Positions 7,749 to 16,454 of a stretch of DNA of 64,000 nucleotides are shown here, in pieces. Numbering within the stretch: position 1 is the stretch's first letter; each line of letters opens with the position of its first letter. The position numbers and the translations under genes were made by a program. Origin of the DNA: Vibrio pomeroyi (GTDB lineage: Bacteria; Pseudomonadota; Gammaproteobacteria; Enterobacterales; Vibrionaceae); the NCBI RefSeq assembly GCF_024347595.1, contig NZ_AP025507.1, positions 558,001 to 622,000 on the forward strand, in the 5' to 3' direction. The notes beneath the pieces are model-generated. The model saw only the letters and a list, made by a program, of their open reading frames with translations, was not told the origin of the DNA and searched no databases.

Positions 7749-10700
7749 TTACTGCTTAGTGACCGAAACAACTGGACCATCTACTTCTTCATCCAACTCG
7801 TGAATCGCATTCAGAGTGAATGTGTAGCTACCAGCTTCTGTTACGCTTAGTTGGCAGTTACCATCAGTACCTAGGTCGATTGAACCATCAGCAAGTTCAA
7901 CGGAATCACAACCAAAGTTAGGTGATTCCCAATCAGCATCAGCAAACTTGAAGCCATAGTTACCCGCTTCTAAGTTGCCTGTTACAGAGTAAACCCCATT
8001 AGCAATAAAGCTCATAGCCCAATCATCAACAGGATTCCATCCATTCATGTCACCACGAACGTAAACTGTTGTTTGGCCGTATGGTGGAATACTAGACACA
8101 TCCTTATCTGAGTTATCTACCGGCAAACCAGCACCTTGTGCACCGCTTTGTGCTTGCACGAACACAGCGGTGGTTAGTGCAGGTACCGTGAAGGTTTCAG
8201 TAGCAAAGCTTGCGTCTTTAACGGTGTCGTCAGCTGAGTTTTGTTGAACTGTGTGAAGTGTAAAGTCTGTCGCTCCTGTGATTTTGAACGATTGAGTTTC
8301 ATTGGTTGAGTTTACAACTGCGACAATCGCATCGTTCTCTGGATCGAGGTCTGTACCTGCGGATACACCATCATCGATAGACATGACAATCAGGCCTTCG
8401 ACTTGGTCTTCGCCAACGTTATGGAAATCGACTCGTTTCATGACTTCGTCAGCTGTATCTAAGCGGAACAGTTCACTTGAGCTACGGATCTTTAATAGCT
8501 CAAGGAATTGCTGCTTAGTTAACTCAATGTCGTCTGCGTCTGGTTTCGCCGTTGGGTCAGCAATGATAGTTTTGATCAGATCCCAGTTTGCACCGTCTTT
8601 GTCTTCACGAGGTAAGCCGACATTCCAGTTGTTATCAGTACCATCAAACATTACGCGGTTGTACCAGTCACCAGAATCGTAAGAATCGCGCTGCATCGAC
8701 TTAGAACGAAGCAGTTCAGAACCCATGTGGATGAAAGGTATACCTTGGCCTAACATCACGGTAGAAAGCGATACAGATTGCATGCGAGCACGCTTTGCAG
8801 AGCTAGTACCTGCGGCGATTTTGTAAGCGTTGTTATCCCAAAGTGTTTGGTTATCGTGTTTTGAAACGTAAGATATGTTCTCTGAAGGCATCTTGGTGTA
8901 ACCAGCCGGTGCACCGTTGTAGTCGACGTTTTTACCCAGTTTTGTATCGCCTTTGTAATCAATCAGCACGTATTCTGCGAGGTTACCCGCCATGCCTAAG
9001 CGGACAAGGTCTTGGTTGTGTAAACGACCGTTGATAGATTCTTGATCGACTTTGGTTTCATCGTTAGCAATCGCAGCGTTACCGAAGCCTTGGTTGAAGC
9101 GAAGTGGGTGATTACCTTCTGAATCGACGCCACCATCAAACGGGCTACCGCCACGAACTGCGTCACGCAAGCGGTCAGAGAAGGTGCCGATTTCTGTACC
9201 TGCCATGTTGACTTGGTTTGCTTGGTCGAAGCGTGCGTTGTTTGCTACCTCGCCAAAATCCCAACCTTCACCGTAGAACAGTGTGTTTTCGTCGATTTTG
9301 CGTACTTCAGCAAGAGCTTCTACCATCACGTCTTTCGGCTGGTGGCCCATTAAGTCAAAACGGAAACCATCCACTTTATAGTCGTCAGCCCATACCTTAA
9401 GTGAGTCGACCATCAATTTACCCATCATCAGGTTTTCGGTCGCGGTGTTGTCACAACATGTTGAGTTCTCTACGCCACCTGTGTTGACGTTAAGACGGTG
9501 GTAGTACCCAGGGACAATCTTATCCAATACTGACTTATCGTTTACGCCAGACGCGTTGGTGTGGTTGTATACCACGTCCATGATCAGCTTAAGATCCATG
9601 TCGTGTGTGGCTTTTACCATTTGACGGAACTCTAGAATACGCTTCGAACCGTTAGGATCTGTCGCGTAGCTCCCCTCTGGAACTGTGTAGTGGAATGGGT
9701 CGTAGCCCCAGTTGAAACTGTCAAGCATGCGCAGGTCGTTCATTAGCGCTTGGGCATCGCCTGTAGAAGGGTCATAACCATCGAGTACATCCTCGATGAC
9801 CTTATTTTCGTCTTCGTTTCCACACAAGGCGGCAGCAGGTTTTACATTACATAGCTTACCAACGGTGTCCGTAATATCGACACGGCTCGCTTCATCTTCA
9901 TCGACGGTAGCGATATCAAATGCCGGTAAGATATGCAGTGTCGTTAAGCCTGCTTCTTGCAGAGCTTGTAGGTGTTTGACCGACTCACGCTCTGCTTCTG
10001 TGAGAGCGAGGTATTTTCCATTTAGGTTTGCTGTACCTAGCTTGTCGCTGAAACTAAAGTCACGAAGGTGAGATTCGTAAAGTACATGATCTTCGTCTTT
10101 CTCTACGGTTGGTCGTTCGTAGTCGTCCCAGTTCGCCGGTTTCAAGGTTGAATCATTCAGGTCAATCACTTGAGAGTATGCTGAGTTCTTTGACAAACTG
10201 AGAGAGTATGGGTCTGTCACAAGGCGAGTTTCGATATTGCCTGTGGTTGGGTGATAAACCTTCACTTGGTAACGGTAGTAACTGTTCACTGCATTAGACA
10301 CGGCATCAGTCGCCCAAATGCCTGTCTCAGTGTTTTCCGTCATCGGGATTACTTGTGAACTTAGCAGATCATCACTGTACAGTACGAGTTCTACATCTTG
10401 CGCTGTTGGTGCCCAAAGTTTGAAGGTAGCCGCACTGCCTTCAACAATCGCACCTAGTTCTTCAGCCATCGCATTACCAGCATCTTCACTGGCAAATACC
10501 GCATCAAGCACACCCGGCTTTTGAACCTCAGTTGAAGAGGTAACGTCGCCATTTGAGTTGTAGGCAACAAGAATTATCTGAGACTTCAAAATGGTGCGCA
10601 GTGTTGTGTCATCAACATCAATTGCCACTGCTGGTAAGCTTGCTAGGTGTCGGAAACGTTCTTTTAATTCAGAAGATAGTTCTCCGTCTTTGCTTAGTTC

Positions 10701-11447
10701 AATTGCAGTTCCGCCGACAATCTCTTTGTCATCGTTCATTGTGATGCTGTTGTCTAGTGCATAGAAGAGCTTCACAGAGTCTGCATTGCTAGCCGCTTCC
10801 CAACCAATTGTGGTTGCATCTAGCCAGTGTGCTTTTTGGCCATCAATATTGACTGGTCGCTCTGAAATAGGGTCGTAGTACAACTCACTGCTGCCATGGA
10901 AACCGAATACGCCTTGTGAATCGCCAAGCTTAGTTAACTCGACTTTTGAGTTAGCACTGCCAAATGCTTTCTCATCACCATTGTGCAAGATGAAGTTCAT
11001 GCATTTGTGTGGGTCAGAGGCATCTGGGTCAACTTTCAACACATAATAGGCGCCGTAAGTATCGCTAATGCCGTCGTATTCGTAAGGGCTGTTCCAGTCG
11101 GTTCCGGTTTCACTTAATCCCATGCCGACTAAATCTGTGCTGGTACAGCCTTCACCATTCCAAAGGTGCAGCCCCCAACCGTCGTAAGTTGAGCCAGATG
11201 AGCTTGCAGCGGCAACATCGCGTTTGTAGTAAATAACGACTTCGTTTTCAGCTGCAGGGTATAAACCACTGTTGCCAGGGTCTGTACCGTTGTCGCTCTC
11301 ATTATCACTACCACAACCCGCGATCAAAGTAGCGGTGAAGAGCGGTAACATTGCTTTGGCCAATGTAGAGCGTTTGAAGCTCTTCTTTTTGGTGATGTTG
11401 AAGGTATTTCGTAGAGAGATAATTTTATTAATATTTATGTTTTTCAC
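7749..11447 (-). CDS. pulA: Pullulanase-type alpha-1,6-glucosidase, surface lipoprotein
   Basis: This 1232-residue enzyme cleaves alpha-1,6 bonds in pullulan, amylopectin and branched dextrins. The signal has a basic stretch (KKKSFKR) and a lipobox LIAGC with Cys 45, so it is probably anchored in the outer membrane. Domains in order: CBM41 starch binding (about 66-200), a linker domain, CBM48-like (about 320-430), the GH13 barrel with the type-I pullulanase motif NWGYDP (579-584), Asp nucleophile 698 (DGFRFDLMG), acid/base Glu 727 (GEGWDF) and Asp 865 (SKHDN), then a C-terminal starch-binding-like domain (about 1120-1232, VYVRGDMNGWNP). The start is GTG with only a weak GGA upstream; an inner ATG (Met33) leaves too little charge before the lipobox. 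MalT-like boxes lie upstream near 11650-11690. Confidence 0.92.
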   Translation of the reverse strand: MKNININKIISLRNTFNITKKKSFKRSTLAKAMLPLFTATLIAGCGSDNESDNGTDPGNSGLYPAAENEVVIYYKRDVAAASSSGSTYDGWGLHLWNGEGCTSTDLVGMGLSETGTDWNSPYEYDGISDTYGAYYVLKVDPDASDPHKCMNFILHNGDEKAFGSANSKVELTKLGDSQGVFGFHGSSELYYDPISERPVNIDGQKAHWLDATTIGWEAASNADSVKLFYALDNSITMNDDKEIVGGTAIELSKDGELSSELKERFRHLASLPAVAIDVDDTTLRTILKSQIILVAYNSNGDVTSSTEVQKPGVLDAVFASEDAGNAMAEELGAIVEGSAATFKLWAPTAQDVELVLYSDDLLSSQVIPMTENTETGIWATDAVSNAVNSYYRYQVKVYHPTTGNIETRLVTDPYSLSLSKNSAYSQVIDLNDSTLKPANWDDYERPTVEKDEDHVLYESHLRDFSFSDKLGTANLNGKYLALTEAERESVKHLQALQEAGLTTLHILPAFDIATVDEDEASRVDITDTVGKLCNVKPAAALCGNEDENKVIEDVLDGYDPSTGDAQALMNDLRMLDSFNWGYDPFHYTVPEGSYATDPNGSKRILEFRQMVKATHDMDLKLIMDVVYNHTNASGVNDKSVLDKIVPGYYHRLNVNTGGVENSTCCDNTATENLMMGKLMVDSLKVWADDYKVDGFRFDLMGHQPKDVMVEALAEVRKIDENTLFYGEGWDFGEVANNARFDQANQVNMAGTEIGTFSDRLRDAVRGGSPFDGGVDSEGNHPLRFNQGFGNAAIANDETKVDQESINGRLHNQDLVRLGMAGNLAEYVLIDYKGDTKLGKNVDYNGAPAGYTKMPSENISYVSKHDNQTLWDNNAYKIAAGTSSAKRARMQSVSLSTVMLGQGIPFIHMGSELLRSKSMQRDSYDSGDWYNRVMFDGTDNNWNVGLPREDKDGANWDLIKTIIADPTAKPDADDIELTKQQFLELLKIRSSSELFRLDTADEVMKRVDFHNVGEDQVEGLIVMSIDDGVSAGTDLDPENDAIVAVVNSTNETQSFKITGATDFTLHTVQQNSADDTVKDASFATETFTVPALTTAVFVQAQSGAQGAGLPVDNSDKDVSSIPPYGQTTVYVRGDMNGWNPVDDWAMSFIANGVYSVTGNLEAGNYGFKFADADWESPNFGCDSVELADGSIDLGTDGNCQLSVTEAGSYTFTLNAIHELDEEVDGPVVSVTKQ

Positions 11448-11801
11448 GTTTTAATATCCATATTTCACTTTTTATGAAGATGAATATCCTAGTCTTAACG
11501 ATGGTCAACTATTTGTGATGGCTATGTATAAAGTTATTTTTAATGTGTAAAAATAGGAAACCTAGTGTCAATATCACGCTTTGTATTTGGTTTGAGTTAA
11601 ATTAATTGGATCAATAACTCATATGTTTAATATCAATAGGCGAAGGCGTAGAGGATGGGAGTAGATAATAAGGATGAGAGCTCATCCTTATTAATGTGAG
11701 GAAGGTATCGAATTGAGGTGACGTTAATTTAACGTGGGAATTAAGTTATTTGTCAATTAATTAAAACTCAGATTGTTTGGGAATTAATAATGATAAATAT
11801 C
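11448..11801. promoter_or_regulatory. pulA upstream region with inverted GGATGAG pair
   Basis: These 354 bp lie between the amylase stop and the pulA start. TAAGGATGAG (11669-11678) and CTCATCCTTA (11681-11690) form a 10-bp inverted repeat around AG. Each arm contains GGATGAG, which resembles a MalT box core, and GAGGATGGGAG lies at 11651-11661. The repeat could equally be a hairpin terminating the amylase gene, since it lies just beyond that stop codon. Both readings are inference. Confidence 0.45.
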
Positions 11802-13574
11802 CTATACAGATAAGGGGAATACCCAAACCAACGAAGCCAGTGGCTTTAGTTCAAGACTAAAACTGCCAATACTTTTATCAACTTTTAATACCTGTTGTTG
11901 AATGCCTTCAATATGTTCATCTAACAAGTAACTGTCATCAGCGATTGTGAGTACTTGTATAACATCACTTGGAACGGTTAAGTGAATATTCTCGGTGACA
12001 TGTTGGCTGAAATTCGCAGCAACTATGGTCAGTTCTTGGTCGTCATAGCGCAGAAATGCGTAAACCGAATCACTCAAATTATTGCGCTGGTGTAAGTCTA
12101 GGTACTGCCCCGTCATTGAAGAGTGCTCAAGCGAAAAGTTCATTACCTTCTGATAGAAATGACGTAGTTGTTTTTCGTTATCGTCTAATAGCCCACCATC
12201 AAATGCACCTTGGTTCATCCATTTTTGGTGCTGTGGGACGCCGATGTAGTCAAAAATTGATGTACGCGAGGGTTGTCCAAAGCCTGCGTTCTCCGCGCCC
12301 GGTTCGCCGACTTCTTGTCCGAAGTAAATCATGGTTGGCGAACTGCTTAATAAGGCGCTGACTAACATTGCAGGCTTAGCAATATTAGGATTGCCAACAA
12401 ACTCTGGAGAAGCGATACGTTGTTCATCGTGGTTATCCAAGAAGTGCATCATGTGATGTTCAATATCCATCATCTGATGTTGGATTTCGGGGATGATAGC
12501 CGTTGAACCTTTGTCTTGCATGATGTCTTTAAGTCCATCGTATAGATCCACTTTATCGTATAGATAATCCATTTTTCCGAGATGTATGTAGTCACGGTAC
12601 AAGTTTGGTTGGTATACCTCTGCCATCAAAAAGGCACTGGGATTTTTCATCTTTATTGATGAGTTGAGGTAGCTCCAAAACTCAACAGGCACCATTTCAG
12701 CCATGTCGTACCGGAAACCATCAACGCCTTTGTCTAACCAGAACAAGGTGATGTCTCGGAACTTAATCCAAGAGCTAGGCACATCGACAGACTCCCAGAA
12801 ATGGTAGTGTTCAAGGTAGTCGCGTTGAGCATAGTCGTTCGGTAACTCTGGGAAGTCCTTTGAACCATCAGGGCGGACACCGTAATTTATCTTCGCAGTT
12901 TCATACCAATCGTTGAAATCAGGCTTAGCCAAGCGTGAGCCGTTGCCTGTCCATTTGGCGGGCTTTTCGATAAACGGAGAGCGAAGGTTTGGGTGTTGTT
13001 CACCACCAAGCGGGGTAAAGGTGGGCTCCATATCTGGCAGTTCAAAGGCACTATTATGGATGTAGTAAAAGTTGTTATCTCGATGGTATTCGAGTGTTGT
13101 GTCATCTTCAGCCCCAAAGTCACTGACGCCTTGTGGGTTATTTAGCCCCTCATAATGGCGCGCAACGTGATTAGGGACGATATCGATGATCACCTTTAAG
13201 CCGTTGTCGTGGCTTCTTTTGATTAATGCCTCAAACTCTTCCTGACGGAGTTCTGGGTTTTCGGCGAGATCTGGGTTTACGGAATAGTAATCTTTGACGG
13301 CATAAGGTGATCCTGCACGGCCTTTTACCACGCACGGGTGATCGTCTGAAATACCAAGGTGCTTGTAATCATTGATGAGCGCATGATGCGGCACTCCGGT
13401 ATACCAAATGTGAGTTATTCCGAGTTTACGAATTTCCGACAGCGCTTTATCTGTAAAATCACTGAACTTGCCGACGCCATTTTGTTCGATTGTGCCCCAT
13501 GGAACATGCTGGGTGTTTTTATTGCCAAATAAACGCGTAAAAACTTGGTAGATGGCGTACTTTTGGTTGTACAT
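11802..13574 (-). CDS. GH13 alpha-amylase-family protein, cytoplasmic
   Basis: From the ATG at 13574 (strong AAAGGAA site 8 nt upstream) it is 590 residues with no signal peptide. A longer reading to 13679 adds 35 residues that look non-conserved. GH13 motifs are DIVPNH (131-136), DGFRYDMAE with nucleophile Asp 290, LMAEVY with Glu 319 and FLDNHDEQ with Asp 383. A C-terminal beta domain follows (about 490-590). Substrate is not readable from sequence; a cytoplasmic maltodextrin hydrolase or glucosyltransferase fits the neighbourhood. GGATGAG-type MalT-box-like sequences lie upstream (CTCATCC at 13666-13672; GGGATGA at 13610-13616). It is transcribed in the same direction as pulA but separated from it by 354 bp. 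Confidence 0.88.
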   Translation of the reverse strand: MYNQKYAIYQVFTRLFGNKNTQHVPWGTIEQNGVGKFSDFTDKALSEIRKLGITHIWYTGVPHHALINDYKHLGISDDHPCVVKGRAGSPYAVKDYYSVNPDLAENPELRQEEFEALIKRSHDNGLKVIIDIVPNHVARHYEGLNNPQGVSDFGAEDDTTLEYHRDNNFYYIHNSAFELPDMEPTFTPLGGEQHPNLRSPFIEKPAKWTGNGSRLAKPDFNDWYETAKINYGVRPDGSKDFPELPNDYAQRDYLEHYHFWESVDVPSSWIKFRDITLFWLDKGVDGFRYDMAEMVPVEFWSYLNSSIKMKNPSAFLMAEVYQPNLYRDYIHLGKMDYLYDKVDLYDGLKDIMQDKGSTAIIPEIQHQMMDIEHHMMHFLDNHDEQRIASPEFVGNPNIAKPAMLVSALLSSSPTMIYFGQEVGEPGAENAGFGQPSRTSIFDYIGVPQHQKWMNQGAFDGGLLDDNEKQLRHFYQKVMNFSLEHSSMTGQYLDLHQRNNLSDSVYAFLRYDDQELTIVAANFSQHVTENIHLTVPSDVIQVLTIADDSYLLDEHIEGIQQQVLKVDKSIGSFSLELKPLASLVWVFPLSV

Positions 13575-13609
13575 ATTTATAATTCCTTTAACTTCCATCA
13601 TGTTATGTA

Positions 13610-13672
13610 GGGATGAAAGGGCTTGTTTGTTACTTGGCAGGCTAACTGAATTACAATATGCCTTACTCATCC
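13610..13672 (-). promoter_or_regulatory. Possible MalT boxes upstream of the amylase gene
   Basis: On the reverse strand AAGGATGAG lies at 13666-13674, identical to the arms found upstream of pulA. GGGATGA lies in the opposite orientation at 13610-13616. The match to the arms upstream of pulA suggests shared control, inferred by eye. Confidence 0.4.
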
Positions 13673-13732
13673 TTATCAAAATCTACAGGGCGTAATTGCT
13701 ACAGTATGTGAGCTATTACCCAAAAGGAGTTG

Positions 13733-14122
13733 ATGTTGTCTTCATCTATTCAAATCGCTATCACCTATCTGGTTATGGTTGCGGTGTCTGCGTTGTTTGC
13801 GGAAAGTTCGAAAGCGCTGTTGGTGTGGTATCTGGTTATCGGATTGGTGACGTTTTTTGTGTACGCGAAAGACAAGCGAGCGGCGATCAATGGCAATTGG
13901 CGCGTGCCTGAGAAAACCTTGCACATTTTTTCTGTCGCTGGTGGTTGGTTGGGGGCTTTGATCGCGCAAGATAAGCTGCGTCATAAAACGCAAAAGCAAC
14001 CGTTCAGAGCGATTTATTGGCTGACGGTGGCAATAAATATAGCAGTGTTTATATGGACGTTAACGCCGAGCGGGCAGGCGATATTTGGCCGTTGGGTTAG
14101 TGAAGTTATTGGGTTTCTTTAA
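13733..14122 (+). CDS. Small DUF1294 inner-membrane protein
   Basis: This small protein of about 129 residues has hydrophobic segments near 5-22, 28-44, 68-82 and 95-112. The family core is FVYAKDKRAAINGNWRVPEKTLH followed by GGWLGALIAQDKLRHKT, with its basic and Gly residues conserved. DUF1294 proteins are found alone or fused to cold-shock domains; no function is established. The ribosome site AAAAGGAG lies only 3 nt before the ATG at 13733, so the following TTG codon (13736) or the preceding one (13730) may also be used. The gene is divergent from the amylase. Confidence 0.8.
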   Translation: MLSSSIQIAITYLVMVAVSALFAESSKALLVWYLVIGLVTFFVYAKDKRAAINGNWRVPEKTLHIFSVAGGWLGALIAQDKLRHKTQKQPFRAIYWLTVAINIAVFIWTLTPSGQAIFGRWVSEVIGFL

Positions 14123-14129
14123 CGACAAT

Positions 14130-14157
14130 GATGGCTAGTAACTGTGTACTAACCATC
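14130..14157. terminator. Imperfect hairpin between convergent DUF1294 and LysE genes
   Basis: GATGG-C-TAGT pairs with ACTA-A-CCATC around a short loop, with one mismatch. No clear T tract follows on either side, so terminator function is tentative. Confidence 0.3.
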
Positions 14158-14176
14158 AATAGCTATAGTGAGTTGA

Positions 14177-14761
14177 TTAGAGCATCGGAATTGTCGACGC
14201 TAGCAGTAAGCCCGCCATGCCGTAATTAAAGCTTTTGATGCGTACTGGTGTTGTTAGCCAGTGTTGCAGTTGCTTGCCTGCTGCCGTCCAGAATGTCACG
14301 GATGGTAAGTTAGCTAGCGTGAAAATGGCAGCGATGATTGCAAGTTCCCACCACGAGCTGCCGCTGCTATAAACGGAAATCGCCGTCAGTGCCATCGACC
14401 AACCTTTCGGGTTCACCCATTGAAAACTTGCCGCGCCGAGAAAGGTCATCGGCTTATACGCTTCGGTACTTTTGGCTTTGCCGCTCAATGCTATCTTGAC
14501 CGCTAGGTAGACGAGGTAAGCAAGGCTCAGGTATTTCAAGACTTGGTGCGTCACTGGGTACGCGTTGAAAATCCCCATTAAGCCGAAGCCAACCAACAGC
14601 AACATGGCTGCAAACCCTAGAGCAATACCAAGCATGTGTGGAATGGTACGGGCAAAGCCAACATTCGCACCTGATGTCATGAGCATGATGTTATTTGGAC
14701 CCGGCGTGAAGGTCGAGACAAACGCAAACAAGGCAAGTGCGCTAAGTTGTTCTAAAGGCAT
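14177..14761 (-). CDS. LysE/RhtB-family amino-acid exporter
   Basis: This 194-residue inner-membrane protein is likely to export an amino acid or derivative. The ATG at 14761 (MPLEQLSAL) has GGAG upstream. The 18 extra residues of the longer open frame are unlike the family. The signature FVSTFTPGPNNIMLMTSGANVG near residues 12-34 is typical of LysE/RhtB transporters, and about six hydrophobic helices follow, with FQWVNPKGWSMAL in the middle. The adjacent divergent Lrp/AsnC regulator at 14903 is the common pairing for this family and probably controls it. Substrate cannot be told. Confidence 0.88.
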   Translation of the reverse strand: MPLEQLSALALFAFVSTFTPGPNNIMLMTSGANVGFARTIPHMLGIALGFAAMLLLVGFGLMGIFNAYPVTHQVLKYLSLAYLVYLAVKIALSGKAKSTEAYKPMTFLGAASFQWVNPKGWSMALTAISVYSSGSSWWELAIIAAIFTLANLPSVTFWTAAGKQLQHWLTTPVRIKSFNYGMAGLLLASTIPML

Positions 14762-14902
14762 AATGGTTCTCCAGCAATAAAATGAACGAAGTGACTGACC
14801 GGTCATGACTTTCACGTGTTGAGAAACATAGTAGGTGGAAAGTGAGGCAATTATGTGCTTTTATTTCCTCCATTATCACTAAATGCACAATAATAAGTAC
14901 CT

Positions 14903-15343
14903 ATGGATAGATTTGACGAAAGGATATTGCAAGAGCTTAAATTGGACGGCAGAATCTCCAACATTGAGCTTTCAGAACGAATTGGTTTGTCGGCTTCAGC
15001 GACCTTGAGACGAGTACAAGATCTTGAGCGCAAAGGCATCATCCAAGGTTACCGCGCGGTTCTCGATAATGGCTTGATGGGCGTGGGTTTTATTGCCTAC
15101 GTTTCGATTGGCTTATCGAGCCACAGCAAAGCGGCTCAGTTGGAATTTGAACAACACGTCAGCATGGAAAAAGAGGTGGTGGAATGCCACAACATTACCG
15201 GTGCTAACGAGTACTTGTTGAGAGTCGAAACCAAAGATCTGCCGGGCTATAAGAAGTTTCATGCCGATGTGCTTGGAGAATGTGCTCAGGTTCAATCCAT
15301 AACGACTATGGTTGTGATGGATACCCCTAAAGATGAACGCTAA
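14903..15343 (+). CDS. Lrp/AsnC-family transcriptional regulator
   Basis: It is 146 residues, the standard family length. The N-terminal helix-turn-helix (about 4-60: MDRFDERILQELKLDGRISN, then LSERIGLSASATLRRVQDLE) is followed by the RAM effector-binding domain (about 65-140), with GANEYLLRVETKDLPGYKKF in the ligand region. Such proteins form octameric or hexadecameric rings that sense amino acids. It starts 141 bp from the divergent LysE-type exporter, so local regulation of that gene is the natural inference. The LysR-type gene follows 26 bp later on the same strand and may be co-transcribed. Confidence 0.9.
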   Translation: MDRFDERILQELKLDGRISNIELSERIGLSASATLRRVQDLERKGIIQGYRAVLDNGLMGVGFIAYVSIGLSSHSKAAQLEFEQHVSMEKEVVECHNITGANEYLLRVETKDLPGYKKFHADVLGECAQVQSITTMVVMDTPKDER

Positions 15344-15369
15344 TCGAGTTTTATTGCAGGAGAGGCGCA

Positions 15370-16299
15370 GTGCCCAATACTAATCAGTTGTTATTGTTCT
15401 TAGATGTGGTTCAACAAGGGTCGTTTACCAAAGCGGCAACCTTGCATGATATGGACAATTCATCACTGTCTAAACAGATCAAAAAGCTTGAGCAAGACTT
15501 AGGTGTTCAGCTGCTTAACCGCTCTACGCGCTCGTTTTCGTTGACGTCGGCAGGGGAAGATATTCTCGCGCAAACCTATGTGTTGAAAGACACCATCAAT
15601 CAGATCCAAGGCATTGCTGATTCATACCAGTCTGAACCCAAAGGTGTACTTCGAATTACGTCCCCCATCTATTTTGGTCAGCAATATCTGCAACCTATCA
15701 TCACTCAATTCATGAGAAAGTACCCGGATGTTCAGATCGTACTTTCATTAGACGATAAGATCGCCAATATTATTGCGGGGCAGTTTGATATCGCATTTCG
15801 CTTCAGTAAGCTCGTTGAATCGAATTTGATTGCGAAGAAGATTGCTGACAGTAACTTCATGCTGGTCGCGTCGAATGATTTTGTGAAGCAGCACGGTGAA
15901 CCTAAGACACCACAAGATTTGTTAGCTTTGCCTGCGGTGATTTATACCAATGGCGATATGACGGTTGATCATCTGCGTATCAGTGAAGAACCGCATGGCA
16001 ACACTTTCCAAAGCCTGACGATTCGTGGCAACTATAAGGTGAGTGATGTTCGCACCATGGTGTCTTGCGTGAAAGATGGTTTGGGTTATGGCTTCCTTGA
16101 TCAATCCAACCTGTACGCCTCAATGAAAGAGCTTGGCTTAGTCACTTTGCTACCGGATTACCCGATTTCTACAATCGATACCGCGATTTATGCTGTCTAT
16201 CCACACCGCAAGCAGACCAAGTTGGTCAAAGAATTCATCACTACGGTTCAAGACTATATTGGCTCTCCAACCATTTGGGAGAAGATGCAGCAAGGTTAG
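15370..16299 (+). CDS. LysR-family transcriptional regulator
   Basis: This 309-residue regulator starts at GTG with GCAGGAGAGG upstream. The winged helix-turn-helix lies at about 5-62 (FLDVVQQGSFTKAA, then SSLSKQIKKLEQDLGVQLLNR). The effector-binding domain from about 90 onward begins LRITSPIYFGQQYLQP. It belongs to the broad CrgA/DsdC-like subgroup with a short C-terminus. No divergent target gene is present: the Lrp gene lies just upstream on the same strand and a cytochrome gene is convergent downstream. The target is unknown. Confidence 0.88.
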   Translation: MPNTNQLLLFLDVVQQGSFTKAATLHDMDNSSLSKQIKKLEQDLGVQLLNRSTRSFSLTSAGEDILAQTYVLKDTINQIQGIADSYQSEPKGVLRITSPIYFGQQYLQPIITQFMRKYPDVQIVLSLDDKIANIIAGQFDIAFRFSKLVESNLIAKKIADSNFMLVASNDFVKQHGEPKTPQDLLALPAVIYTNGDMTVDHLRISEEPHGNTFQSLTIRGNYKVSDVRTMVSCVKDGLGYGFLDQSNLYASMKELGLVTLLPDYPISTIDTAIYAVYPHRKQTKLVKEFITTVQDYIGSPTIWEKMQQG

Positions 16300-16325
16300 C
16301 TGTTTCTCTGCCATATCAAATCAAA

Positions 16326-16363
16326 AAAGGAGCCAGAACGTCATACGACCTGGCTCCTTTTTA
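16326..16363. terminator. Terminator between the LysR gene and tsdA
   Basis: The 11-bp stem AAAGGAGCCAG/CTGGCTCCTTT (16326-16336 with 16350-16360) has a 13-nt loop. T tracts lie on both outer sides, so it can serve both converging genes. Confidence 0.8.
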
Positions 16364-16454
16364 CTTTCCGGTAGTCACTAATTTACAATGTAAAGCTTAG
16401 CTATAGCTGGTGTGAGCAGCTCTTTTCTCGAAAGGAGTGACTCTTTAATTAAAG

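Noticed and set aside
8302..8682. Antisense open frame of 126 codons inside pulA
   Set aside because: The pulA reading frame is fully conserved across this stretch with domain motifs; the antisense product is unlike any protein I know.
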